Origin: Bacillus sp. JCM 19058
GTDB taxonomy: Bacteria; Bacillota; Bacilli; Bacillales_H; Bacillaceae_D
Length of the DNA: 64,000 bases
Assembly (NCBI GenBank): GCA_001310555.1
Contig: BAXO01000017.1
Span: 1 to 64,000 of the forward strand
Reading direction: 5' to 3'
Below are positions 28,245 to 39,308 of this stretch, in pieces. The position numbers and the translations under genes were made by a program. Position 1 is the stretch's first letter. Each line of letters starts with the position of its first letter. The notes beneath the pieces are model-generated. The model worked only from the letters and a program-made list of their open reading frames with translations. It did not search any database and had not been told where the DNA came from.

Positions 28245-29733
28245 TTACGAAGTGCCGTTTAATACGGCCTCAATATAAACCGCTGGATTCATGAGCTCCA
28301 TTGACGCCTGATTTATATAAGGATGAACCCATTCAACCCCAAGCCCTAAAGCGATACTTAATACAACGAGGAGAACGCATGGCACTAAAAGAATTCCCTT
28401 TGTTGACGCCTTCTCCATATCCTCACTTAGATTTGTTTCGCCCCAAAAAGCATTCATGAATATTTTGAGCAATGAATAGAGGACGAACACGCTTGAGAGC
28501 AAGGCGATGGCCGCCAACCAATAAAAGCCCCCTTCAATCGCTCCTTTTGTAACAAACACTTTTCCGATAAAGCCGCTAAAAGGCGGAACGCCGACTAGAG
28601 ATAACGTGACGATAAAGAACAGCCAGCCCAATACAGGATGGGTCCGGATTAATCCGCTCATTTCCTTTAGCTTTGCCGTGCCGAAAAGAGCAATCACCGT
28701 ACCTCCGAGCAGAAATAACACTCCCTTGACGAGCATATCGTGAATTAAATAATACACAGCTCCCGACACAGCGGGTAGCGAAAAGACAGCAAGTCCCGCA
28801 ATAATAAAACCGACTGCGATAATCACGTTATAGGCAAGAATCTTCCGGATATCATTGTAGGCAACAGCGCCAATTCCGCCTAATATCATCGTTAATGCTG
28901 CCATAACAGCTAGCACCGTATGAGTAAATTGAGGCTCATGGTAAAAGATAAGAGTGAACATCCGAAACAGTGCGTATATGCCGACCTTTGTCAGTAAGGC
29001 AGCAAAAACTGCAGCAATTGCCGTCGGAGGAGCACCGTAGGAGCCAGGCAGCCAAAAAAACAAGAAGAGGGCGGCCTTTAAGCCAAAAACGACGACAAAT
29101 AGAAGCGCGATCGTGTTCATTAGTCCATCCTGCCCAACTTCGGCAACTCGAACCGAAAGATGAGCAAAATTAAGCGTACCGGTCATTCCGTATAAGTACG
29201 CGATCGACGCAAGAAACAAAGCGGAAGAAATCACATTAATCAGCACGTATTTAATCGATTCGCGCAGCTGAACCTTTGTGCCTCCGAGCGAAAGAAGTAC
29301 ATAGGAAGCAAGAAGCATCACTTCAAAAAAAACAAACAGATTAAACAAATCGCCCGTCAGAAAAGAGCCGTTTACTCCAGTCACGAGAAAGAGCATGAGT
29401 GGGTAGAAAAAAATGCGATTCCCGCTCCACACCAATCGAACGAAAGGCGAAGACTAAGCAAGCGATACTGACAATACATGTCGTTAATACAAGCAATGCG
29501 GAAAACATATCAGCGACGAGGACAATCCCAAATGGCGCTTGCCAGCCACCAAGGTTCAGCGTTTGAATCCCATCCCGGGAGGTTTGATAAATAATAACAA
29601 TAGCAGACAATGTGCTTAAACCGAGAGCAAACACACTGAACCAGCGCTGAAATGCTAAATTCCGCTTAAATATAACTAAAATGATGCCAGCTACTAACGG
29701 AATTAACAGCGGCGAAATAATAAAGTTATTCAT
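28245..29733 (-). CDS. mrpD: Mrp Na+/H+ antiporter subunit D (one frameshift)
   Basis: About 495 residues, homologous to the NuoL/M/N antiporter-like subunits of complex I. TGDLFNLFVFFEVMLLASYVL carries the conserved Glu; GLKAALFLFFWLPGSYGAPPT has the Lys; AYNDIRKILAYNVI follows. One base too many in the run at about 29408-29414, between ERESHFF and YPLMLFLVTGVNGS. It overlaps mrpC by eight bases. Probably a proton-translocating channel subunit. Confidence 0.93.
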
Positions 29734-30061
29734 CTTCCATTCCCCTTAATTGATCCATATCGTCTGTCCCTGTTTCTTGATAGGTTCTGTAAGCTAATAC
29801 GAGAAAAAAGGCAACGACGCCAAAATTGATTACGATGGCCGTTAAAATAAGCGCTTGTGGCAAAGAGTCGGTGTAGGAATCTGCATTCCCGCTTAATAAA
29901 GGAGCTCCGCCCTTTAAGCCGCCCATCGTTATTAAGAGCAGGTGAACCGCATGAGAGATAACGGCTGTTCCCATAATAACTCTTAACAAGCTTTTTGTCA
30001 GAACAAGGTACGTTCCTACTGTAAAGAAAACTCCTATAAGTAAAGACATCAGTGTTTCCAT
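29726..30061 (-). CDS. mrpC: Mrp Na+/H+ antiporter subunit C
   Basis: 111 residues, three helices, homologous to NuoK: GTYLVLTKSLLRVIMGTAVISHAVHLLL and PQALILTAIVINFGVVAFFL. Intact and overlapping mrpD; four bases separate it from mrpB. Confidence 0.94.
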   Translation of the reverse strand: METLMSLLIGVFFTVGTYLVLTKSLLRVIMGTAVISHAVHLLLITMGGLKGGAPLLSGNADSYTDSLPQALILTAIVINFGVVAFFLVLAYRTYQETGTDDMDQLRGMEDE

Positions 30062-30064
30062 CGT

Positions 30065-30488
30065 TTAAACATCCTCACTAATTCGCAAAATAATCGTCAT
30101 TGAAGAGCCAATAACCGCTAAGGCAACCCCAACCTCAAAAATCATTACTGTCGCCAGCTCCGTTTCCCCAAATAACGGCAAATCGAAGTAGTCAAACGTC
30201 TGACTCAGAAAGGGAGCACCAAAGAAAAAAAGAGCCGATCCCCGCCGAAACCGAAAGGAAAACACCGAATGCAGCCAGCTTAATATAATCAGGTGAAAAG
30301 CCACTTTCAACCGTTTCGCGATCAAAGGATAAGTAGAGAAGAACTAGACCGGCAGTGGTCACGAGCCCACCAATAAAGCCACCACCAGGCTCATGGTGCC
30401 CGGAAAGAAACAAATAAATTCCGAAGACCATGATAATAAAGAAGGCAACTCTTGTCACTGTTTGTAAAATCACGTCATTAACCTTCAT
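30065..30488 (-). CDS. mrpB: Mrp Na+/H+ antiporter subunit B (one frameshift)
   Basis: About 141 residues. FGIYLFLSGHHEPGGGFIGGL is the MrpB signature, followed by SFDRETVESGFSPDYIK and FDLPLFGETELATVMIFEVGV. One base is lost around 30230-30245, next to a run of seven, before LFFFGAPFLSQTFDY. Its start overlaps the mrpA stop as ATGA. Confidence 0.92.
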
Positions 30489-32877
30489 TTCTTCTCCCCC
30501 CCTGTTGCTCTTAACTTAAGCAAACTAAACACACCAAGGGCGACAATTAGCAGGACGACAATTTCGAGCATCGTATCAAACGCCCGGAAATCAGCCAATA
30601 TCGCATTGACAATATTTTTGGCTCCTGCTAATTCATAGGCATTCTCGAAGTATACTGAAATCGGCTCGAATAAATGGTTCCCTTGGACTGAAAGGGCAAT
30701 CAAGGTCATAATCGTCCCGACACTTAAAGCAATCGCCAGGTTAACGGAACGAAAAGGTACTTTTCCACCTTCTCTTTTCCTTTCCGGTAGAAAATAAAAG
30801 CAAAGGAGAAACAAGGCGACAGATACGGTTTCAACGATTAATTGCGTCAATGCCAAATCAGGGGCATGAAAAATGACAAAGAACAAGCCGACACCGTAAC
30901 CGAGAACTCCGATTAATAATAATCCTGTAAGGCGCGATCTTGCAAAAATAATAGCGACAGCTGCCGTCATCATCGCCAGAATGAGAACAACCTCGTAGAA
31001 TCTGAAGGATGCATCATTTGAAAGATTAATCGTGAAGCCGTTTAGTAAGAATAATGAGCCGCCGATGGCAATAACAAAGAAGGTAAAAATGTAAATCAAA
31101 TAATCGCGGCTGTATCCAGTCATATACGCTTGCGTAAGACGCGCAGCCCCTGACTCCATTTTCGTCAAGCCTTGATTGTAAAGATGGTTAAACGTTAGTT
31201 TCTCAGGTAAAATTCTATAAATACCCGTCCATTTTTTTTAGAAACAAATATAGAAGTGTACCAATAGCGACAACGCCAATCGTCATTTTCAGCTCTGTAT
31301 TCCACCCGTGCCACGCTTCAATCGTTGTATCAATACCAGTGCCTGGCAGAACAGCTGATACTGCGGGCTCAAGCAAATTAGCAGAAAGCAGATTCGGGAA
31401 GAAGAAAAAGATCACGACGAGCGACGCCAAAACGACGGGCGGAATTAACATTCCTAAAGGTGCCTCGTGAGCCTCCTTTTCCAATCGCTCCGGCTTGTAT
31501 TTTCCGGTAAATGTTTTAAATACAAGGATCATACAATAGACGAATGTCAACACACTCGCTGCCCAAGCGATAACCGGAAAAAGCAGCCCCCACGTTTCCA
31601 TATTAAAAACCTTAAGCTGTGCCGCGTTTAACACGCCTGTAAAAAACATTTCTTTACTTAAAAAACCATTAAAAGGTGGCAAACCTGCCATCGAGAAGCT
31701 ACCGATTATAGCGAGCGTAAAGGTAACAGGCATAATCGTCATTAATCCACCTAGCTTGCGAACATCGCGCGTTCCCGTCTCATGGTCCACGATCCCAACG
31801 ACCATAAAGAGGCAGCCTTTAAACGTTGAATGGTTGACGAGGTGAAAGATTGCCGCCAAAATAGCAACCGCATATAAAGACGATTCCGTCCCGTTCCCGT
31901 AATAAATCGCGGCAGAGCCCAGTCCTAATAAACACATAATAAGGCCGAGCTGACTAATAGTCGAATAAGCAAGCAGCGCTTTTAAATCATTTTGTTTTAT
32001 CGCTGTAAATGAACCCCAGAAGAGCGTCACTATACCGACGATAGAAATAATCCAGAACCACTCGGCCGTACCTCCAAAAACCGGTGTAAAACGAGCAATG
32101 AGATAGATCCCGGCTTTAACCATTGTCGCGGAATGCAAGTAGGCACTCACAGGCGTCGGCGCCTCCATCGCATCCGGGAGCCAAATATGGAAAGGGAATT
32201 GAGCGGATTTTGTAAATGCTCCCAGAAGAATAAGTAGCATGGCTGGGAGAAACAACGCATGTTGAGAAATGACATCAACCTGCCCAATTAATTCACGAAC
32301 ACTAAACGTATTACCGATAAACGATAGGATAATAAATCCGGCGAGCATCGCGATACCGCCAAATACTGTAATCAGCATCGCCTTCAAGGCACCGTAGCGC
32401 GATTGCTGACGATGGTACCAGTAGGCGATTAAAAGAAAGGAAGATACACTCGTTAATTCCCAGAACAAATAAAGAGTCATCATATTATCTGAGAAAACGA
32501 CACCTAGCATCGCTCCCATAAACATAAGCAAATAAATGTAGAAATTATGCAAAGCTTCACGTTCTTTTGATAAGTAATAGATGGAGTATAACACAACTAG
32601 AGCACCGACTCCTGTAATTAACAGTGCCAGTATTAAACTGAGGCCATCAACATAAGAAACAAAATTTATATGAAGTGATGGAATCCAAGGGACCGTATGG
32701 TGGAACGTTTCTCCTCGGGAAATTGGTGGGATGTAACTTAATAAGTAGCTAAATAAAATAACAGGTACGCTTATAACAAACCAGCCCGTATGTACACGCG
32801 GAAAAAATTTGTACAAGAACGGAATAAAAATTGCTACGATAAACGGGCTCAGTATTGCTAAAAAAAATCCAAGACAA
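30485..32877 (-). CDS. mrpA: Mrp Na+/H+ antiporter subunit A (two frameshifts)
   Basis: About 797 residues, first gene of the operon. The N-terminal NuoL-like half has LYLFWELTSVSSFLLI, TKSAQFPFHIWLPDAMEAPTPV and LAAIFHLVNHSTFKGCLFM. The C-terminal half has HAPDLALTQLIVETVSVALFLL and ILADFRAFDTMLEIVVLL (MrpA/MbhE parts). I start at TTG 32877, seven bases after AAGGAGG; the frame then needs one base fewer in the T8 of codons 4-6, and again in a run near 31233 (LFLKKWTGIYRILPEKL). The catalytic-type Glu and Lys residues of the family are retained. Confidence 0.93.
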
Positions 32878-32891
32878 AAGAAGACCTCCTT

Positions 32892-33694
32892 ATCCGATAA
32901 AACTCATACTCGCTTGTATGAATCTTTCAAATGTTACAAATCTTTGCACTGATTGATATGAAGAAGCGTTCGTGAATGAAAAGCGATATCGATGTCTCCG
33001 TTAAATTTCTCGTAAGAAGACCTTCGCGATAAGGTAAAGTGAACATGTAAATACGCCCGTTTGCCCTTGGCTGGCAAGAAAAAGGCAGCTTCTGGCCATA
33101 AAGCGAATGATTGAATCGTGGTCGTTCATAGGTAAGGCGCAATGCGGGCAGCACAACTATGCTCTACTGTTCATGCGTTTTCCATTGCCTGTTTTATCAA
33201 CTTGTATTAGAAAGGTAAAGACCTTCACGCTAATAGTGAGTTTCGAGCCTATTTCCTCACCTTCAGCTTACTGTTTCTAACAGCAAGAGAAGTGCCCTTG
33301 TACAGCCGAAAAATAAAGTGTATGATGGAAGGAAATTCAGCTCTCGCATTTCATTTGGAAAACGAGCCCCTTCCCCACTTCCCCAATCTTTAATATAATT
33401 ATAACAAAAAATGGAGCCAGTCCAAAGCTACTCGACTTTGACAACAGTAAAAATTATATACGATTTGAATAAGAGATGCACGTTTGACGCATAAAAATAG
33501 AAGGACTGTTTAATTTCTGTAACATTTTTTTGAAATAATTGGAAGAAAAAAGCGCTTCCTAAAAATTTTTATCATTTCCATTTGCTTGCAGGGTTGAAAG
33601 AGACTACACTTCATTATATACTATATTGGTTTATAAAAGCACAGAATGATTAGCGGCCTGAAGCAATTACTGCTTATTACACTCTTCATGGCCA
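32892..33694. other. Long divergent intergenic region, no gene seen
   Basis: About 800 bases between mrpA and the Usp gene. Open frames here are short and without ribosome sites. It must hold the mrp promoter and may hold a leader, but I recognise no sodium, c-di-AMP or other riboswitch core. Confidence 0.4.
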
Positions 33695-33711
33695 AAGGAG
33701 TGAAAAAATAG

Positions 33712-34383
33712 TGAAAAAAAGTAAAGGGACGGATGGATGAATGCATACTCGTTTGTGTTTATTATGGCCCAAACGGTGAACGATTAATTAGTCGTGGCTG
33801 TAAAATTGCCAGTATGCTCGATTGTCCTTTGTATATCCTGACAGTTGATCCGCTACCTTTTGATGAGCTGGATGCGGAGAAGTCAGATTATATCGAGCGG
33901 TGGAAGCAGCTAGCGGATGAGCACGATGTCGAGGAATTTATGATAAGGGATAACGAGAAGCGTCCGGCTGCAAGGGTGATCGCCGAGGTGGCTCGTGAAA
34001 AGCACGTGACGCAAATTATTGTCGGTCAAACGGCTAAGAGCCGCTGGGAGGAAATTACAAAGGGTTCGTTTATAAACGTGCTGTTAAGAGAAATTCCATT
34101 CGTTGATTTTCATGTCGTTTCAGTCGACCGCTCATTGAAGGGTCAGGAAGGCCATTTTGAAAAGGGCGTCCGCGCTTACTTAACAAAAACCTCCGACGGA
34201 AGGTACCGGATTCTTTTCATTCATTCTAAAGATACGCTTCACGAAGGTATTTTCTTTAAAGAAACAGGAACGGACTTCAATAATGGTGTCTTTAAATTTA
34301 TGAAAAACAATAAAATGATTCAAGTTCATGTGACTGACGACTATGTCACAGAGCCAGTAGTAGTAGAAAGCTGTGAGGACTAG
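33712..34383 (+). CDS. Universal-stress/KdpD-type nucleotide-binding protein without a kinase
   Basis: About 223 residues. A Usp-like alpha/beta fold: DECILVCVYYGPNGERLISRGCKIA, LYILTVDPLP, HVTQIIVGQTAKSRWEEI and IPFVDFHVVSVD. This arrangement matches the cytoplasmic Usp part of KdpD sensors. I start at GTG 33712 (KKVKGRMDEC), ten bases after AAAGGAG; ATG 33733 is the alternative. It is divergent from the Mrp operon, so a role in ion homeostasis is possible but inferred. Confidence 0.7.
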
Positions 34384-34478
34384 AAAAACAAGCAGATCCT
34401 TTGCTTTTTGAATGTGGCCGAACTAGGGCTCTAATGCCGAACCGTGGCTGATTAGCCTCAAGCTTGTCGTCAACAAAA

Positions 34479-34500
34479 AAATACCCTTGAGAGGGTATTT
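34479..34500 (-). terminator. Terminator shared by the Usp and csoR genes
   Basis: AAATACCCT / AGGGTATTT hairpin with a four-base loop; the minus-strand reading ends in seven T. Confidence 0.8.
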
Positions 34501-34575
34501 GTTACCTACACAATGGCTCGATCCAAACTGCAAGCCGGTCAAGCCACTAAGAGCGATAGCTCCAGCAAGCGTACT

Positions 34576-34866
34576 TTACAAACGTTCTAATACATTCATT
34601 AATTCTGAAATCGCCTGTTCTTCATCGCCGCTTTTTATCGCATCCGCAACGCAATGGCGAGAATGCCTTTCAAGTAAATGAAAGCTCACTTTTTTCATGG
34701 CGGCGTTTATCGCTGCTATTTGCACTAAGACATCGACACAATAGCGATCGTTTTCTACCATATTTTGAACTCCGCGAACCTGTCCCTCAATCCGTTTCAA
34801 GCGATTAATAATTTGTTCCTTTTCTTGGGGCTTGCGGTGACTAATCGTCCTTTGTTCGTCTGCCAT
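34576..34866 (-). CDS. csoR: CsoR/RcnR-family metal-sensing repressor
   Basis: 96 residues, all helical. INRLKRIEGQVRGVQNMVENDRYC is the family hallmark; the metal ligands Cys-His-Cys are present (RYCVDVLVQ, HLLERHSRHC). Copper-type CsoR is the simplest reading, though other thiol sensors share the motif. Start ATG 34866 is preferred over upstream in-frame starts. A TATACCCC half site lies in the upstream region near 34900, resembling one arm of a CsoR operator. No copper ATPase gene is adjacent. Confidence 0.85.
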   Translation of the reverse strand: MADEQRTISHRKPQEKEQIINRLKRIEGQVRGVQNMVENDRYCVDVLVQIAAINAAMKKVSFHLLERHSRHCVADAIKSGDEEQAISELMNVLERL

Positions 34867-34996
34867 TTTTTTCACCATCTTCTTCATACAGTACAGGGGT
34901 ATAGTTATATACTATCATAATGAAGAGGATTTGACCACACTTAGGTAAACTTAAACGAAGCCGTTGAAACGCTTCAAGCGTTTTTCTTTTTTTGTT

Positions 34997-35808
34997 TTAG
35001 CTGGCGCCTTCTTTTTGGCCGGCTTTTTTCTTTTTCGTTTTATCAATCGAAGCTTGCAGTGCTTCCATTAAATCAGTCACATTAGCTGCAGCAGGCTGTT
35101 TTTCGCTCGCCGAAACGGTCTTCTTCCCGCTTTTCTTTGCTTCAATTAACTCCAGTAACGATTCGCGGTATTCATCATGATAATTTTCCGGATCAAAGGA
35201 CGTTGTCAGCTGTTCAATCAAGAGCAAAGCCGTGTCGATTTCCTTTTTTTTACAATTTTTGTCTCCGTAGGATATTAGGTACATCCTCCACTTTGCGAAC
35301 TTCATCTGGGAAATGGATCGTCTCCATTAATAAAGCATTTCGATAGACTCGGACTACTGCAAGCTGTTCTTTGGAGCGAATAATGATTTTGGCGACGCCA
35401 ATTTTGCCAGAATCGACGAGCGCTTGCCTTAATAAAGTATAAGCTTTATTCCCACCTTCTCCTGGTGCGATAAAATAGCTTTTTTCGAAATAAATCGGGT
35501 CGATTTCCTCCAGCTTCACAAAATCGATAATCTCTACCGCTTTATCCTCATTTTCGGCCTTAAGCTTATCCATCTCTTCCTGTTCGAGTAAAACGAATTT
35601 GTTCTTTGCATATTCGTAGGCCTTGACAATTTCTTCATTTTTTTACTTCCTTTTCACAAGCCGGGCAAACCTTCCGGTAATTGATCGGCGTATGACATTC
35701 ATTATGAACCTGCCGGAGTCTTATATCCTTGTTCTCTGTAGCCGTATGCAGCTTTACTGGTATATTGACCAGTCCGAAGCTGATACTTCCCTTCCATACT
35801 GTATGCAC
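34997..35808 (-). CDS. ku: Ku DNA end-binding protein (frameshifted)
   Basis: About 270 residues. The N-terminal HTVWKGSISFGLVNIPVKLH is the bacterial Ku hallmark. Then NECHTPINYRKVCPACEKEV (zinc-knuckle-like pair), YFEKSYFIAPGEGGNKAYTLL and RSKEQLAVVRVYRNALLMETI, with a Lys-rich tail. GTG 35808 follows CAGGTGA. Frame changes at an A7 run near 35643, at a missing C near 35276 and at a run of eight near 35245. It diverges from the ligD gene. Ku recruits LigD for non-homologous end joining, in Bacillus mainly in spores. Confidence 0.93.
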
Positions 35809-35919
35809 AGCGTTCACCTGCTTTTTCTTTTTAATGTGCTGTAATGAAGCTCGTTTTATGTACGGCAATAGGCAATAATAAAGGAATTTTTGCAAATACT
35901 ACTGAAAAGGAGGGAGAAC

Positions 35920-36881
35920 ATGAATCTAGAACCGGTTATTCCTTTTGAACCGATATTTTCGGAAACGATCTGCGGGAAAGGAATGGATTTTTCAGACGAA
36001 ATGGGATGGTACTCGTCTGCTAGCTTATTGTGAAAAAAATGAACTTCGATTATTTAATAGAAAGAGAAATGAGCGAACAAACATTTTTCCGGAGCTTTTT
36101 AGTCTGAAAAAAAACAAATAGAAGCGGAGTCTTTCATTTTAGATGGAGAAGTCATTGCCTTTGACACAAAAGGAAAGCCATCCTTCCACGAAGTAATGAG
36201 GCGTGACCGAATCAAGCACCTTGAACGTGTAGACTTTGCCCGTGAGCAGGTTCCGGTCGTCTATTTGCTGTTCGATTTAATTTATTTAAATGGAGAATGG
36301 CTCACCGACCGCTCATTTGAAGAGAGGTATGACCGCTATCGACGATTGCATCGCCGAACGACCATATCCGTATTACGCCTGTTTATTCTGATGGTAAAGA
36401 CTTATTTGAAACGATACGAGGTCTTGACCTCGAAGGAGTAGTTGCAAAGAAACGCTCGAGTCATTATCATCTGAATCAAAAGCATTCAGACTGGAGAAAA
36501 ATAAAAAATTACAAGGATTTGTACGCTGTCATAGGCGGGGTCACTTACCGTGCCGGAGCGATTAACGCCATCCTGCTCGGTCTTTATGATCAGTCAGGGA
36601 ATATTCACTATATCGGACATGCGGGCTCCGGAAAATTGACACAAAAGGAATGGAAGGAGCTAACCGGGTTTCTTCAATCGCTTCAAATTTCGGAGAAGCC
36701 GTTTATTAATGAAGCTGTTCAGCGCAAAAACGTTCAATGGGTCAAGCCGCTGCTAACAACCAAAGTTCAATATATTGAATGGAGTGAACACCGTTCATTG
36801 CGCCAGCCTACTTTACAAGCGATAGTAGATGTTCCTATAGAGCAATGCAGACTAGAGCAGGTAGAGAGGAGCGTAGAGTAA
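35920..36881 (+). CDS. ligD: ATP-dependent DNA ligase of the LigD type, ligase domain only (frameshifted)
   Basis: About 320 residues. Nucleotidyltransferase motifs in order: TKWDGTRLLAY (motif I, adenylated Lys), LDGEVIAFD (III), LLFDLIYLNG (IIIa), LEGVVAKKR (IV), WRKIKNYK (V), then an OB fold (LLGLYDQSGNIHYIGHAGSG). ATG 35920 follows AAAGGAGGG. Frame changes near 35970, at the A8 run near 36109, and near 36350. Unlike B. subtilis LigD, the polymerase domain is not in the same frame: a TAA ends the ligase and a new ATG begins two bases later. Confidence 0.88.
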
Positions 36882-36883
36882 CG

Positions 36884-38112
36884 ATGGCAATAAACAATTT
36901 CTCACGACAGACCAAGCATGCATACAAAGGAACCTTCATTCTGATCGGCTTGAACAAGGCTGCTCAGAGCTTTCTCGTCGGAGTCAAAAAAAACAACCAA
37001 GTTGTGCCTTTCGGAACGTTTAAAAAAAGGGCTGAACGAAAATGAAAAGCATTCACTTATCCAAACGATTCATGACCATCAGCTTGAAGATCGTCAAGGG
37101 CTAATTACGATTGCACCTAGTATTTGCCTCGAATTGGCGTTCAAGCAAATAAAAGATTCGCAGTTGATCGAACCGATCTTTCAATCGTTCCAGCTTGATA
37201 CCGATTGGGAGAGCTGCACATGGGAGCGTCTCCTTTTAGAAAATGTTAACGAAGTCCAAATGACGCACCCTGACAAAACGATTTGGCAGAGCCCTTTTCT
37301 GACGAAAGAAGCGTATATGGCCTATCTGCTCGAGATCGCCCCGCTCATGCTGCCTTTTTTTACAAGACAGAGCCTTGACCGTTGTTCGTTATCCTCATGG
37401 AGTACCTGGTGAATCATTTTTCCAAAAAAAACTGTCCGGACTATGCCCCTTCTTTTATTCAAACTGCAAAGGAGAATGGTATCAATTATATTTTGTGCAA
37501 TGACCTAAAATCATTACTATGGCTTGGAAATCAATTAGCGATCGAATTCCATATTCCTTACCAGCCGATTCAGGCAAAAAAAACCTAGTGAAATCGTGTT
37601 TGACTTGGATCCTCCCGATCCGACCGGCTTTCCGCTCGCCATCCAAGCGGCTTTGGAAATGAATTCGATTTTCGAATCATTGGATATAGTCAGCTATCCG
37701 AAGCTGTCGGGCAGTAAAGGACTACAAATTCATATTCCGCTTGGCAGCAGTGATCTTAGCTACACGGAGACAAGGGCGTTTACTTCGTTCATTGCTGAAT
37801 ACCTAATCGGAAAATTTCCAAACAATTTTACGATTGAAAGATTAAAAAAGGACAGGGGGCAAAAGCTTTATATCGATTATCTCCAGCACGGAAAAGGAAA
37901 AACGATTATTGCTCCTTATTCGGCACGCGGGAAAAGCGGAGCAACCGTTGCGGCACCGCTTGACTGGAACGAAATTAATGACACACTCGACGTTCGGAAT
38001 TTTACGATCCCGGCGGTAAAAAAAACGGCTGGAAATTAGAAGCTGTCCCTTCAACGGCTATTTCAGACAAGAAAACTCGGCGCTCGCTGAAATCATTTCT
38101 GCTTTGGAGTAA
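36884..38112 (+). CDS. LigD-type primase-polymerase with an extra N-terminal OB-like domain (frameshifted)
   Basis: About 408 residues. The first ~115 residues (FILIGLNKAAQSFLVGVKK, FGTFKKGLNENEKHSLIQTI, IAPSICLELAF) resemble the OB-fold end of a DNA ligase. The remainder is the LigD polymerase domain: VQMTHPDKTIWQ, RALTVVRYPHGVPGESFFQK, catalytic EIVFDLDPPDP, KLSGSKGLQIHIPL and KTIIAPYSARGKSGATVAAP. Five one-base excesses at A/T runs (near 37022, 37360, 37428, 37580, 38022) are needed; correction extends the end to AEIISALE. Translation is probably coupled to the ligase gene. Confidence 0.8.
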
Positions 38113-38224
38113 ACCACCACTGCTTTCTTTACGCTAATTTGAACGCTTCTCTCATTTTTTTCTATGAAGTATGTTAAAATAAGTGTAACGAATGAACCAT
38201 CAAGATGATGTTGAGGTGAGTAAT

Positions 38225-38885
38225 ATGCAAATGGGCGGAATTATGGGCGGCTTCTATCGGGTTAGTGAGTGGATTATGAGGTTTGCCTATGTTAATATTT
38301 TGTGGGGATTGTTTACGCTTGCAGGACTTGTTTTATTCGGTTTCATGCCTGCCACGGTGGCGATGTTTACCGTTATTCGGAAATGGTTAATGGGGGAGAC
38401 GGATATCCCGGTTTTTAAAACGTTTTTTGCCAGTTTCAAAAAAAGATTTTCTCTCCGCCAATTTGATCGGTCTCATTTTAGGTGTGGTCGGTGTGATTCT
38501 TTATGTTGACTTTCGCTATTTAACGATTATCGAGAATCCGGTCCTGAGCTCGATGCTTGTAGCTGTTTTAATAATGGTCAGCTTCGTATACGTTATTGTC
38601 TGTCTTTACATTGTACCTGTATTTGTCCATTACGATTTAAAGCTCGTTCAGCATTTGAAATATGCTGCGATGATCGGTGTTATGAATCTTCATATTACGA
38701 TAACGATGCTCGTCGCTGTGTACTTGCTTTATTTACTGTTTATTACGATCCCAGGCTTGATTCCGTTTTTCAGCTCCAGCTTGCTCGCCTTCATTTTTAT
38801 GGGCGGCGGTTACTTGTCCTTTGTTCGCCTCGAAAACAAGAAAAAAAAGCTAGAGGAGAAAGAAGCGCTGGCAGAAGAAAACTAA
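38225..38885 (+). CDS. YesL family (DUF624) membrane protein (one frameshift)
   Basis: About 219 residues, five to six helices. MGGFYRVSEWIMRFAYVNILWGLFTLAGL and GFMPATVAMFTVIRKWLMGETD are typical of YesL proteins, often found near carbohydrate transport genes. The frame changes at an A7 run near 38440 before FLSANLIGLILGVVG. ATG 38225 follows GAGGTGA. Function unknown. A strong terminator follows. Confidence 0.85.
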
Positions 38886-38891
38886 AGGCAA

Positions 38892-38926
38892 AACGCACCG
38901 AGCAATCGAAAGCTCGGTGCGTTTTT
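38892..38926 (+). terminator. Rho-independent terminator after the YesL gene
   Basis: ACGCACCGAGC / GCTCGGTGCGT stem with an eight-base loop and TTTTT, six bases after the stop codon. Confidence 0.9.
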
Positions 38927-39089
38927 ATCGGTAGGATGACAACTGCTCCTTTCGGAGAGGCTAAGGTGTATCCTTTTAATAAAATATGATTATATGAATA
39001 GTCGTTTCTCCCCCACTCATGTCCCCTTTACTAATCTCCTTCTCACTTACGAGCGCTCATATGATGAGATCAGTCTTAGGAAGAGATCG

Positions 39090-39126
39090 GCACAGCCCCG
39101 AGCTATAAAATAACTCGGGGCTGTGC
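39090..39126 (-). terminator. Strong hairpin downstream of tRNA-Arg
   Basis: Perfect 13-base stem GCACAGCCCCGAG / CTCGGGGCTGTGC with an 11-base AT-rich loop, starting 8 bases past the tRNA 3' end. No T run follows, but position and strength suggest a terminator or processing structure. Confidence 0.6.
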
Positions 39127-39133
39127 ACAATAG

Positions 39134-39205
39134 CGCGCCTAGCAGGATTCGAACCCACAACGCGAGAACCGGAATCTCGTGTGATATCCCTTTCACCATA
39201 GGCGC
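39134..39205 (-). tRNA. tRNA-Arg, anticodon CCG
   Basis: Complete cloverleaf: acceptor GCGCCTA / TAGGCGC, D stem GTGA / TCAC, anticodon stem CGAGA / TCTCG with loop TTCCGGT (anticodon CCG, reads CGG), and a T loop of TTCGAAT. Discriminator G; CCA is not encoded. A single isolated tRNA gene. Confidence 0.93.
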
Positions 39206-39308
39206 ATATGTACAAGCGACATATATTATTTTAATAGATTGGGGAGTGGATGTCAATGCCCAGCTCCCTAATTGCTCTTCTTATTGTTGTAGTCAGATTA
39301 CATCGCTG

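Noticed and set aside
32892..33694. Riboswitch in the long gap before mrpA
   Set aside because: I looked for sodium, c-di-AMP and other known cores and could not identify any.
39134..39205. tRNA-Arg as an integration site for a mobile element
   Set aside because: No integrase, no duplicated tRNA 3' end and no foreign gene block nearby.
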